Source of the DNA: Alloyangia pacifica
Lineage (GTDB): Bacteria; Pseudomonadota; Alphaproteobacteria; Rhodobacterales; Rhodobacteraceae
Assembly: GCF_003111685.1 (NCBI RefSeq)
Contig: NZ_CP022189.1
Location: 1,008,001-1,072,000 of the forward strand
DNA length: 64,000 nt
Direction: 5' to 3'
Shown here: one piece after another, positions 36,850-45,178 of the stretch
Layout of the letters: every line of letters begins with the position of its first letter
Position numbering within the stretch: the stretch's first letter is position 1
The notes under the pieces: generated by a model
The model's database searches: none
The model's input: only the letters and a program-made list of their open reading frames with translations
What the model was told of the DNA's origin: nothing
Program-made: the position numbers and the translations under genes

Positions 36850-37757
36850 GAGCCGCGCCCGCCCGCGCGCCACAGGCGCAGGCCGGTCGCGCACAGGTAT
36901 TCCGGTCCGATCCGGCGCCGTCGCGGCTGAAGTACCGGCTCGAGCGGCTCATGCTGACGCCGCTCTTCCGCTTCTCGCTGCGCTTCGGGCTGCCGTTCCT
37001 GGTCGGGCTCGGCGGCGCGAGTTGGTATTTCTCGATCGACAGCAACCGCGAGGCCTTTATCGGCGCGGTGCAGTCGGTGCGTGACCAGATCGAGGGCCGC
37101 CCGGAGTTCCGCGTCAACCTCATGGCCATCGACGGCGCCAGCGAGAGCGTCGCGGAGGACGTGCGCGAGATCCTCTCGTTGGACTTCCCGCTCAGCTCCT
37201 TCGACCTCGACCTCGAAGAGATGCATGGCATCGTCACAGGGCTCGACGCGGTCAAATCGGCGAGCCTGCGGATCAAACAGGGAGGGGTGCTCGAGGTCTC
37301 CGTTGTCGAGCGGGTTCCCGTGGTGCTCTGGCGGGGTCTGCGCGGGCTCGAGTTGCGGGACGAGACCGGCGTTTTCGTCGGTCCGGCGGGCACCCGTGCC
37401 GCGCATCCTGAACTGCCGGTGATCGCCGGGGCAGGGGCCGAGGCCGACGTGCCCGAGGCGCTTGAACTCTTCGCTGCCGCGGCGCCGCTGGCGGGCCGTC
37501 TGCGCGGGTTGGAGCGCATCGGCAACCGGCGTTGGGACGTGGTTCTGGACGAGGGGCAGCGGATCCTGCTGCCCGAAGAGGGCGCCGTGCAGGCGCTCGA
37601 ACGGGCGATGGCGATGGATGGCGCCGTCGACATGCTTTCACGCGACATCGCGGCGGTGGACCTGCGGCTGGCGCAGCGCCCGACGCTGCGGCTGCATCAG
37701 GACGCGGCACAGGAATACTGGCGGATCAAGTCCATCGAGACCGGGGAAAAACGATAA
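36837..37757 (+). CDS. ftsQ: Cell division protein FtsQ
   Basis: 306 residues. A basic cytoplasmic N-terminus, a membrane helix near residues 48-65, a POTRA domain (about residues 90-160, with '[28 protein letters not shown]' pattern) and the FtsQ beta domain with '[22 protein letters not shown]' near residue 222. FtsQ connects FtsA/FtsZ with the FtsL-FtsB-FtsW-FtsI complex. It overlaps ddl by 13 bases and shares one base with the ftsA start. Confidence 0.92.
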   Translation: MRQVGAAPARAPQAQAGRAQVFRSDPAPSRLKYRLERLMLTPLFRFSLRFGLPFLVGLGGASWYFSIDSNREAFIGAVQSVRDQIEGRPEFRVNLMAIDGASESVAEDVREILSLDFPLSSFDLDLEEMHGIVTGLDAVKSASLRIKQGGVLEVSVVERVPVVLWRGLRGLELRDETGVFVGPAGTRAAHPELPVIAGAGAEADVPEALELFAAAAPLAGRLRGLERIGNRRWDVVLDEGQRILLPEEGAVQALERAMAMDGAVDMLSRDIAAVDLRLAQRPTLRLHQDAAQEYWRIKSIETGEKR

Positions 37758-39088
37758 TGTTCGAGCTTTACGAGTCCCAGCGCGCGATGCGCAACATGCG
37801 CAAGGCGGCGATGCAGCGCGGTGTCGTTGCGGTGCTGGATGTGGGCAGCTCGAAGATCGCCTGCCTGGTGCTTCGCTTCGATGGCACCGAGCGCGGCACG
37901 GACAGCGGCGTCGGCTCGCTGGCTGGTCAGGCGGGCTTTCGGGTGATCGGTGCGGCCACCACCCGCTCGCGCGGGGTGCGCTTCGGGGAGATCGCCGCGA
38001 TGAGCGAGACGGAACGCGCGATCCGCACCGCGGTGCAGGCGGCGCAGAAGATGGCGGGCATCCGGGTCGACCACGTCATCGCCTGCTTCTCGGGCGCCGA
38101 GCCGCGCAGCTACGGGCTCGACGGCAAGGTGAGCATCGACGGCAGCATGGTGACCGAGCAGGACGTGGCACGGGTGCTCTCGGCCTGTGACGTGCCCGAC
38201 GTGGGCCATGGCCGCGAGGTGCTGCACGCGCAGCCGGTGAACTTCGCGCTCGACCATCGCTCGGGCCTCAGTGACCCGCGCGGGCAGATCGGCCGCGAGC
38301 TGACCTGCGACATGCATATGCTGACGGTCAACGCCCAGGCGATCCAGAACCTCGCCCATTGTGTCAAGCGCTGCGATCTCGAGCTCGCAGGCATCGCCAG
38401 CTCGGCTTACGTGTCGGGCGTCGCGGCGCTCGTCGAGGATGAGCAGGAGCTGGGCGCGGCCTGCATCGACATGGGCGGCGGCGCCACCGGCGTGTCGATC
38501 TTCATGAAGAAGCACATGATCTACGGCGACGCGGTGCCGATGGGCGGCGATCACGTCACCGGCGACATCTCGATGGGGCTGCAGATCCCCATGGCCATGG
38601 CCGAGCGCATCAAGACCTTCTACGGCGGCGTGCATGCCACCGGGATGGACGACCGCGAGATGATCGAGATCTCGGGCGACACCGGTGACTGGCACCACGA
38701 CCGCCGGCAGGTGAGCCGTGCCGAGCTGATCGGCATCATGCGCCCGCGGGTCGAGGAAATCCTCGAGGAGGTGCGCGCCTGCCTCGACGCGGCGGGCTTC
38801 GAGCATCTGCCGAGCCAGCAGATCGTGCTGACCGGCGCGGCGAGCCAGATCCCCGGTCTCGACGGGCTGGCGAGCCGGATCCTCGGCAGCCAGGTGCGCC
38901 TTGGCCGTCCGATGCGCGTGCACGGGCTGCCGCAGGCCGTCACCGGGCCGGGCTTTGCTTCGGCGGTGGGCATGTGCCTCTTCGCGGCGCATCCGCAGGA
39001 CGAATGGTGGGACTTCGAAATTCCGATCGAGCGCTATTCCTCGCGGTCGCTCCTGAAAGCGGTGAAGTGGTTCCGCGACAACTGGTAA
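37757..39088 (+). CDS. ftsA: Cell division protein FtsA
   Basis: 443 residues from the ATG at 37757, whose first base is the last base of the ftsQ stop. Actin-fold motifs: 'VVAVLDVGSSKIACLVL' (about residues 22-38), 'ACIDMGGGATGVSIF' near residue 236 and 'IVLTGAASQIPGLDGLASRIL' near residue 356. The C-terminal 'SLLKAVKWFRDNW' is a plausible membrane-binding amphipathic helix. FtsA tethers FtsZ to the membrane. It ends the overlapping part of the operon, 382 bases before ftsZ. Confidence 0.95.
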   Translation: MFELYESQRAMRNMRKAAMQRGVVAVLDVGSSKIACLVLRFDGTERGTDSGVGSLAGQAGFRVIGAATTRSRGVRFGEIAAMSETERAIRTAVQAAQKMAGIRVDHVIACFSGAEPRSYGLDGKVSIDGSMVTEQDVARVLSACDVPDVGHGREVLHAQPVNFALDHRSGLSDPRGQIGRELTCDMHMLTVNAQAIQNLAHCVKRCDLELAGIASSAYVSGVAALVEDEQELGAACIDMGGGATGVSIFMKKHMIYGDAVPMGGDHVTGDISMGLQIPMAMAERIKTFYGGVHATGMDDREMIEISGDTGDWHHDRRQVSRAELIGIMRPRVEEILEEVRACLDAAGFEHLPSQQIVLTGAASQIPGLDGLASRILGSQVRLGRPMRVHGLPQAVTGPGFASAVGMCLFAAHPQDEWWDFEIPIERYSSRSLLKAVKWFRDNW

Positions 39089-39470
39089 GCGCATTTCTTG
39101 CCGCAGAAAACGCTCTGTTCACGAAGAGTTCGGGGTGACGCCGCGCAGAGAAACCGCGTAATGTGAAGGCTGATCCGCGCGCAAGACGCGGTCAGGGAGA
39201 GGCGAGCAGGCATCTCCGACACAGACAAAGAGATTCGGCTGCGCCTTCTGCCAAGCAGGGGGTGTCCCTGAGGTGTGTTGTATTACCGCCAGCGTCAGAC
39301 GCAAGACTTGGTAGGGACTGGCGAAATCTCGCGCGAATAGTCAATCCTAAAGCCATATTTCGTGGTGGATCTGTGTTTTTTACGTGACCCAGCGCTAGGA
39401 TCCCGGTAATAATTGTCGCAAGGCGCAGGACAGGCGCGAAACAAGTCATAAACGACAGGCGGAACATCAC
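39089..39470 (+). other. ftsA-ftsZ intergenic region
   Basis: 382 bases without a gene, much longer than other gaps of the cluster and more AT-rich after about 39320. It contains one GATTC (39232-39236), a possible CcrM (GANTC) methylation site, and a TAGGAT (39396-39401) that could be a -10 element with no convincing -35. The ftsZ ribosome site (GGCGGAAC) lies just before the ATG. In alphaproteobacteria ftsZ often has its own cell-cycle-controlled promoter; here the exact element is not identified. Confidence 0.5.
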
Positions 39471-41126
39471 ATGGCACTCAATCTCTCGATGCCCGGCCAG
39501 GAAGAGCTCAAGCCCCGGATCACCGTATTCGGCGTCGGCGGCGCTGGTGGCAACGCAGTCAACAACATGATCACCAAGCAGCTCGAAGGCGTGGACTTCG
39601 TGGTTGCCAACACCGACGCGCAGGCGCTGCAGCAGAGCCTGTCGACCGCCAAGGTCCAGCTTGGCGTGAAGGTGACCGAGGGTCTTGGCGCAGGCGCCCG
39701 CCCGTCGGTTGGCTCGGCGGCCGCCGAAGAGAGCATCGAGCAGATCGTCGATCACCTCGCGGGCGCGCATATGTGCTTCATCACCGCCGGCATGGGCGGC
39801 GGCACCGGCACCGGCGCGGCCCCGATCATCGCGCAGGCCGCGCGTGAGCTCGGTGTGCTGACTGTCGGCGTGGTGACCAAGCCCTTCCAGTTCGAAGGCG
39901 CCAAGCGCATGCGCCAGGCGGAAGACGGCGTCGAGCACCTGCAGAAGGTGGTCGACACGCTGATCATCATCCCGAACCAGAACCTGTTCCGTCTGGCCAA
40001 CGAGAAGACCACCTTCACCGAGGCTTTCAGCCTTGCCGACGACGTGCTCTACCAAGGCGTCAAGGGTGTGACCGACCTCATGGTTCGCCCGGGCCTCATC
40101 AACCTCGACTTCGCCGACGTGCGCGCGGTGATGGACGAGATGGGCAAGGCGATGATGGGCACCGGCGAGGCGGACGGCGAAGATCGCGCCATCCAGGCCG
40201 CCGAGAAGGCCATCGCCAACCCGCTGCTCGACGAAATCAGCCTCAAGGGCGCCAAGGGCGTGCTCATCAACATCACCGGTGGCCACGACCTCACCCTGTT
40301 CGAGCTTGACGAGGCGGCCAACCGCATCCGCGAGGAAGTGGACGCAGACGCCAACATCATCGTGGGCTCGACCCTTGACGACACGATGGAAGGCCGCATG
40401 CGGGTTTCGGTCGTCGCGACCGGCATCGACGCTTCGGGCTCGCAGGGTGAAATGCCCGTGCCGCGCCGTCCGCTGTCGCAGCCGCTCGCCCAGCCGGAAG
40501 AACAGCCCGTTGCCGCCGCCCCGGCGCCGCAGCAGCCCGTCGCCCCGCAGCCGGTGGCCGCACAGGCCGCGCCGCAGCACGCTCCGGTGGCAACCCAGCA
40601 AACCTACGAAGAAGACGAACCGTCGCTCTTCGGCGAGATGGGGGGTGCCCAGCAGGAGGTGGCCGAGACCGATGACGGTCTGCCGCCGCCCGCCTACCGC
40701 CCGCAGCCGGTCCAGCGCCAGCCCGACCACGCGCCTCTCGACGTCGCGCCCGACAGCTTCGTGGCGCCGCGCGCCCCGGGTCAGCCTTCGGCCGACACGA
40801 TGAAGCGCCTGCACGCCGCGGCGGCCCGCAACAACCGCCAGGGCCAGCCCGCCGGGGCGCGTCCGCAGCAGGCCGAACCGCAGCGCGCGCCGGAAGCCGA
40901 GAAGCCCCGCTTCGGGATCAACTCGCTGATCAACCGCATGACTGGCCACCACGCCCACGAACAGCAGGCCCAGCCCGCTGCGCCGGCAGCGCCTCAACCG
41001 CAGCCGCAGGCCCGCCGCCAGCCGCCGATGCAGGCCCAGCGTCCGGCGCCCGCCCCGGCCCCGGAAGAGGCGCCCGAGCAGGACCGGATCGAGATCCCGG
41101 CCTTCCTGCGCCGCCAGGCAAACTGA
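39471..41126 (+). CDS. ftsZ: Cell division GTPase FtsZ
   Basis: 551 residues, longer than the 383 of Escherichia coli. The GTPase domain (about residues 1-320) has '[15 protein letters not shown]' near residue 19, the tubulin signature GGGTGTG (109-115) and '[11 protein letters not shown]' near residue 208. Residues about 325-535 form a Pro/Gln/Ala-rich linker, long as in other alphaproteobacteria, and the end '[14 protein letters not shown]' is the conserved peptide that binds FtsA and other partners. It forms the cytokinetic ring. Confidence 0.97.
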   Translation: MALNLSMPGQEELKPRITVFGVGGAGGNAVNNMITKQLEGVDFVVANTDAQALQQSLSTAKVQLGVKVTEGLGAGARPSVGSAAAEESIEQIVDHLAGAHMCFITAGMGGGTGTGAAPIIAQAARELGVLTVGVVTKPFQFEGAKRMRQAEDGVEHLQKVVDTLIIIPNQNLFRLANEKTTFTEAFSLADDVLYQGVKGVTDLMVRPGLINLDFADVRAVMDEMGKAMMGTGEADGEDRAIQAAEKAIANPLLDEISLKGAKGVLINITGGHDLTLFELDEAANRIREEVDADANIIVGSTLDDTMEGRMRVSVVATGIDASGSQGEMPVPRRPLSQPLAQPEEQPVAAAPAPQQPVAPQPVAAQAAPQHAPVATQQTYEEDEPSLFGEMGGAQQEVAETDDGLPPPAYRPQPVQRQPDHAPLDVAPDSFVAPRAPGQPSADTMKRLHAAAARNNRQGQPAGARPQQAEPQRAPEAEKPRFGINSLINRMTGHHAHEQQAQPAAPAAPQPQPQARRQPPMQAQRPAPAPAPEEAPEQDRIEIPAFLRRQAN

Positions 41127-41133
41127 CATATTT

Positions 41134-41157
41134 CACCCGCGCGGGCTCGCGCGGGTG
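41134..41157 (+). terminator. First hairpin after ftsZ
   Basis: Perfect 10-bp stem (CACCCGCGCG with its inverse) and a GGCT loop, starting seven bases after the ftsZ stop. No T-run follows, so it probably acts with the stronger hairpin 25 bases downstream, or protects the messenger 3' end. Confidence 0.55.
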
Positions 41158-41181
41158 CACGATCTGCGCAAGGCGCGTCGG

Positions 41182-41210
41182 AACACCCTCTCGGAAGAGA
41201 GGGTGTTTTT
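41182..41210 (+). terminator. Rho-independent terminator after ftsZ
   Basis: Stem AACACCCTCTC (41182-41192) with GAGAGGGTGTT (41197-41207), loop GGAA, then further T residues to 41210. This is the clearest intrinsic terminator in the window and separates the dcw cluster from lpxC. Confidence 0.9.
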
Positions 41211-41393
41211 CGTTGTAAACCAAGTATTTGGCGGAGGTTCGCGAAGGTCCGGCGTGCATCCGCCCATTAGGAAACCCGCATGTTTCACTTCGTTGCAATA
41301 CTTGATTTGAGAACTTGTCCCCCTGTGAGTATCTCCCTCCCAGCAAAGGTGCGCGCCGCTGGGGAGGGGGCGCTCCAGACAAAGGTGACCAAA

Positions 41394-42314
41394 GTGCAAA
41401 CGACGATCCGCAGTGCAGTGAGCTTCCAGGGCGTGGGCCTTCATTCCGGCGCGCCTGTCCGGATGACCATTTGCCCGGCCGCCGCCGAGCACGGCATCTG
41501 GTTCAAGCGCACGGACATCGAAATCGGCGACGCCCTCGTCCCCGCCCGCTTCGACGCGGTCGAGATCTCGCCGCTCTGCACCCTCATCAAGAACCGCGCC
41601 GGCGTCTCGGTGTCGACCATCGAACACGTGATGGCCGCGCTCGCCGGTTGCGGCATCCACAACGCGCTGATCGAGATCGACGGTCCCGAGGTTCCGATCG
41701 TCGACGGCTCCGCCGCACCCTTCGTTCGCGCGATCCTCGCGCGCGGCGTGCGCGAATTGCGTGCTCCGGTCCGCGCCATCGAGATTCTCAAGACCGTCGA
41801 GGTCGAGACCCCAGGTGGCTGGGCGCGCCTGTCTCCGGGACAGGGCACCACGATGGAGTTCCACATCGATTTCGCCGACGCCGCGATCGGCACCCAGGAC
41901 AAGGCGATCAACCTCGCCAACGGCAGCTTCGTGCGTGAGCTCTGCGACAGCCGCACCTTCTGCCGCCAGGCCGATGTCGACGCGATGCAGGCCAATGGAC
42001 TGGCGCTCGGCGGCACCTACGAGAACGCCGTCGTGGTCGATGGCGACAAGGTCCTTTCGCCGGGTGGCCTGCGCCACACCGACGAGGCCGTGCGCCACAA
42101 GATGCTCGACGCCCTTGGCGATCTCTACACCGCTGGCGCGCCGATCATCGGCCATTATACCGGCTTCAAGGCTGGCCACGCGATCACCAACAAGCTGCTG
42201 CATGCGCTCTTCTCGACAGACGGTGCTTACCGGCTGACAGTGTGCGATGCGCAGATGTCCGCGCGCCTTCCAGGCGCCGGTGTCGAACGCGACGAGATCC
42301 CCGCGGTTGCCTGA
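41394..42314 (+). CDS. lpxC: UDP-3-O-acyl-GlcNAc deacetylase LpxC
   Basis: 306 residues from the GTG at 41394, chosen because the family begins 'QTTIRSAVSFQGVGLHSG' and AAGGTG precedes it; the open frame runs 38 codons further upstream. Zinc-site motifs: 'VSTIEHVMAALAG' (about residues 75-87, metal His) and 'HKMLDALGDLYTAGAPIIGHYTGFKAGHAI' type region (about residues 238-265, with two further His). It catalyses the committed step of lipid A synthesis. It lies after the ftsZ terminator and so has its own promoter in 41211-41393. Confidence 0.95.
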   Translation: MQTTIRSAVSFQGVGLHSGAPVRMTICPAAAEHGIWFKRTDIEIGDALVPARFDAVEISPLCTLIKNRAGVSVSTIEHVMAALAGCGIHNALIEIDGPEVPIVDGSAAPFVRAILARGVRELRAPVRAIEILKTVEVETPGGWARLSPGQGTTMEFHIDFADAAIGTQDKAINLANGSFVRELCDSRTFCRQADVDAMQANGLALGGTYENAVVVDGDKVLSPGGLRHTDEAVRHKMLDALGDLYTAGAPIIGHYTGFKAGHAITNKLLHALFSTDGAYRLTVCDAQMSARLPGAGVERDEIPAVA

Positions 42315-42379
42315 CAGCGGCGGCGTGCTCAAATCGCCGTTAAGGCGTTTTGCCCCGGAAATTTCTGTGCTAGGACCGA

Positions 42380-42404
42380 GCCAAGGCCCCGGAGGGGGCT
42401 TGGC
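42380..42404 (+). other. Hairpin between lpxC and bamD
   Basis: An 11-base arm (42380-42390) pairs with 42394-42404 with one mismatch and a GGA loop. It sits 66 bases after the lpxC stop and 23 bases before the bamD ATG. No T-run follows, so it may be a processing or regulatory element rather than a terminator. Confidence 0.35.
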
Positions 42405-42427
42405 AAGGAATGTGAGGTAAGTCGGGC

Positions 42428-43282
42428 ATGGCAGGCGGCAGGTCGCGAAATGCGGTGATCGGGGCGGCTTTCTCCGCGATTCTCCTGGTAGGCTGCTCGG
42501 CTCAAGAGCAGCCCGGAACCGGCCCTGGCGGGGTTCCGATCGAGAACTACACCGCCGAGCAGATTTTCGAACGCGGCGAGTTCGAGATGGAGCGTAGCGA
42601 CGCCGAGCGCGCTGCGTACTACTTCGGCGAAGTCGAGCGGCTCTATCCCTATTCGGACTGGGCCAAGCGGGCGCTGATCATGCAGGCCTACAGCTACCAC
42701 CGGGCCAAGGATTATGAAAATTCCCGCTCGGCGGCACAGCGCTACATCGACTTCTATCCCAGCGACGAGGATGCCGCCTATGCGCAGTATCTTCTGGCGC
42801 TGTCCTATTACGACCAGATCGAGGAAGTCGGTCGCGACCAGGGGCTGACCTTCCAGGCGCTGCAGGCGCTGCGCACGGTGATCGAGCGCTATCCCGACAG
42901 CGAATACGCGCGCAGCTCGATCCTGAAGTTCGACCTCGCCTTCGACCACCTCGCGGCGAAGGAGATGGAGATCGGGCGCTACTATCTCAAGCGCGAGAAT
43001 TACGGTGCCGCGATCAGCCGCTTCCGCGTCGTGGTCGAGGATTTCCAGACCACCACCCACACCGCCGAGGCGCTGCACCGGCTGGTCGAGGCTTATCTTT
43101 CGCTGGGGCTGGTTGAAGAGGCGCAGAGTGCCGGGGCGATCCTTGGATACAACTACCGAGGCACGCAATGGTACCAGGACAGCTACAAGCTGCTGACCGG
43201 TCGCGGGCTGGAACTTGAGGCCGCCGGCGACAGCTGGCTGGCACAGGTGTACCGCCAGATGATCAAGGGCCAGTGGATCTGA
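42428..43282 (+). CDS. bamD: Outer membrane assembly lipoprotein BamD
   Basis: 284 residues. Residues 1-23 are a lipoprotein signal with lipobox LLVGC, then 'YTAEQIFERGEFEMERSDAERAAYYFGEVERLYPYSDWAKRALIMQAYSYH' type TPR region (about residues 42-95), 'QRYIDFYPSDEDAAYAQYLLALSYYDQI' pattern and further TPR helices. BamD is an essential part of the BAM complex that folds outer-membrane beta-barrels. It lies 113 bases after lpxC and 27 before recN. Confidence 0.93.
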   Translation: MAGGRSRNAVIGAAFSAILLVGCSAQEQPGTGPGGVPIENYTAEQIFERGEFEMERSDAERAAYYFGEVERLYPYSDWAKRALIMQAYSYHRAKDYENSRSAAQRYIDFYPSDEDAAYAQYLLALSYYDQIEEVGRDQGLTFQALQALRTVIERYPDSEYARSSILKFDLAFDHLAAKEMEIGRYYLKRENYGAAISRFRVVVEDFQTTTHTAEALHRLVEAYLSLGLVEEAQSAGAILGYNYRGTQWYQDSYKLLTGRGLELEAAGDSWLAQVYRQMIKGQWI

Positions 43283-43309
43283 GGGAGAGCGGCTCGACCG
43301 CCTGAATGG

Positions 43310-44962
43310 ATGCTCCGAGCGCTTGAAATCCGAGATCTGCTGATCATCGACCGGCTGGACCTGAACTTCCAGCCGGGCCTCAACGTGCTCACCGGCGAGA
43401 CCGGGGCAGGCAAATCCATCCTTCTCGACAGCCTCGGCTTCGTGCTTGGCTGGCGCGGTCGTGCCGAGTTGGTGCGTGCCGGTGCCGCGCAGGGCGAGGT
43501 GACCGCCGTCTTCGAGCTGTCTCCCGGCCATGCCGCCCGCGCGGTGCTGAACGAGGTCGGGCTGCCGGTCTCGGACGAGCTGATTCTGCGCCGGGTGAAC
43601 AGCGCCGACGGTCGCAAGACCGCCTGGATCAACGACCGCCGCGCCAGCGGCGAGGTATTGCGGCGCCTGTCCGAAACGCTGGTGGAACTGCACGGCCAGC
43701 ACGACGACCGCGGCTTGCTGAACCCTTCGGGGCACCGCGACATCCTTGACACCTATGCCGCGGTGACCGCCGAGCTCGCCGCCGCCCGCGCGGCCTGGGC
43801 CGAGCAGCGCAGCGCCCGCAAGCGGCTTTCGGAGGCCGAGGCGGCGCTCGAAGCGGTGCGCGCCGAGGAGGACTTCCTGCGCCACGCCGTGGCCGAGCTC
43901 GACAAGCTCGCGCCCGAGGCCGGGGAAGAGGCCGAGCTGGACGCGCGCCGTCGCATGATGCAGGCCGCCGAGCGCATCCGCGCAGACATCGCCCGTGCCG
44001 GCCACGCGCTCGGCAGCGACGGGGCAGAAGGCGCCATGGCCGATGCGCTGCGCTGGCTCGACGGGGCTTCCGAGGGCGCGGAGGGGCGACTCGACGCGGC
44101 AATCTCGGCGCTGACCCGTGCCATGGCCGAACTCGACGAGGCCGCGCGCGAAGTGGAAGACACGCTCGAGGCGCTCGACTTCGATCCGCGCGCGCTGGAG
44201 GACACCGAGGAGCGGCTCTTCGCCATCCGCGGCCTTGCCCGCAAGCACAACGTGCTGCCCGACGAGCTGGCCCCGCTGCGCGAGACGCTCTCGGCACGGC
44301 TGTCGGCGCTGGACAATTCCGCCGAGGAGCTGGACACGCTTGGCGCCGAGTTGCGCCGGACAGAGAAAGCCTATGACGCCGCTGCCGCCGCGCTGACCGA
44401 GGCCCGGCGCGAGGCCGCTGGCCGGCTCGACGCCGCCGTGGCCGCGGAGCTGGCGCCGCTCAAGATGGAGCGCGCGGTCTTCCGCACCGAGATCATCGAG
44501 GCCTCCGAGGGCCCAGAGGGGCGCGATGCCGTGGCCTTCACCGTCGCCACCAACCCGGGCGCGCCCTCCGGCCCGCTCAACAAGATCGCCTCGGGCGGCG
44601 AGCTGTCTCGCTTCCTCTTGGCGCTCAAGGTGTGCCTCTCGGAGGAGCAGGGCGGCGAGGTCACGATGATCTTCGACGAGATTGACCGGGGCGTCGGTGG
44701 CGCCACCGCCGCCGCCGTGGGCCGCCGTCTCGCGGCGCTGGCCGAAGGTGGGCAGGTGCTGGTCGTCACCCACTCGCCGCAGGTCGCCGCGCTCGGCGCG
44801 CATCACTGGCGCGTGGCGAAACGGGTGGAGAACGACGTCACCCTGTCGTCGGTCACCCCGCTGGGCGCAGGCGAGCGCGAGGACGAGATCGCGCGGATGC
44901 TCGCGGGGGACACGGTCACCCCCGAGGCGCGGGCGGCGGCGCGGGCGCTTCTGGTCGGCTGA
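43310..44962 (+). CDS. recN: DNA repair protein RecN
   Basis: 550 residues, the normal length. 'MLRALEIRDLLIIDRLDLNF' opens the protein, Walker A GETGAGKSIL is near residues 31-40, 'LVELHGQHDDRGLLNP' near residue 124, an Ala/Glu-rich coiled coil spans about 145-385, and the C-terminal head has 'IASGGELSRFLLALK' near residue 424 and a Walker B 'TMIFDEIDRGVGGATA' near residue 449. It is an SMC-like ATPase for double-strand break repair. It converges on valS, with a shared terminator between. Confidence 0.95.
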   Translation: MLRALEIRDLLIIDRLDLNFQPGLNVLTGETGAGKSILLDSLGFVLGWRGRAELVRAGAAQGEVTAVFELSPGHAARAVLNEVGLPVSDELILRRVNSADGRKTAWINDRRASGEVLRRLSETLVELHGQHDDRGLLNPSGHRDILDTYAAVTAELAAARAAWAEQRSARKRLSEAEAALEAVRAEEDFLRHAVAELDKLAPEAGEEAELDARRRMMQAAERIRADIARAGHALGSDGAEGAMADALRWLDGASEGAEGRLDAAISALTRAMAELDEAAREVEDTLEALDFDPRALEDTEERLFAIRGLARKHNVLPDELAPLRETLSARLSALDNSAEELDTLGAELRRTEKAYDAAAAALTEARREAAGRLDAAVAAELAPLKMERAVFRTEIIEASEGPEGRDAVAFTVATNPGAPSGPLNKIASGGELSRFLLALKVCLSEEQGGEVTMIFDEIDRGVGGATAAAVGRRLAALAEGGQVLVVTHSPQVAALGAHHWRVAKRVENDVTLSSVTPLGAGEREDEIARMLAGDTVTPEARAAARALLVG

Positions 44963-44984
44963 GGCGCGGGCGTCCCACGGGATT

Positions 44985-45070
44985 TTGCGTATCTGGAAAT
45001 CGAAGAAGGGACGGGCGCGGCGCGCCGTCCCAATCGTTTTTGGTGCACTTCGCCTCTTTCCAAATACGCA
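44985..45070. repeat. Intergenic inverted repeat (GCGTATYTGGAAA type) after recN
   Basis: GCGTATCTGGAAA near 44987 is matched in reverse by TTTCCAAATACGC near 45057 (one mismatch), and between them lies a GC-rich near-palindrome GGGACGG ... CCGTCCC (45010-45033). The pattern recalls intergenic repeats scattered through Rhodobacteraceae genomes, often next to a GAAG-rich stretch. Function unknown. Confidence 0.4.
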
Positions 45071-45123
45071 TAAGCTTCCACCTGCCACGCGCGCGGCGCC
45101 GGGGGAGAGGCACCGGCAATGAA

Positions 45124-45157
45124 AAAGGCCCGCCCGGAGCGTTCCGGGCGGGCCTTT
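45124..45157. terminator. Bidirectional terminator between recN and valS
   Basis: Perfect 15-bp stem (AAAGGCCCGCCCGGA, 45124-45138, with 45143-45157) and a GCGT loop. The stem ends in A/T runs on both sides, so it works for the plus-strand recN and the minus-strand valS, which converge here (valS stops at 45179). Confidence 0.88.
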
Positions 45158-45178
45158 CGGTTTCGCTGCCTCGAGGCG

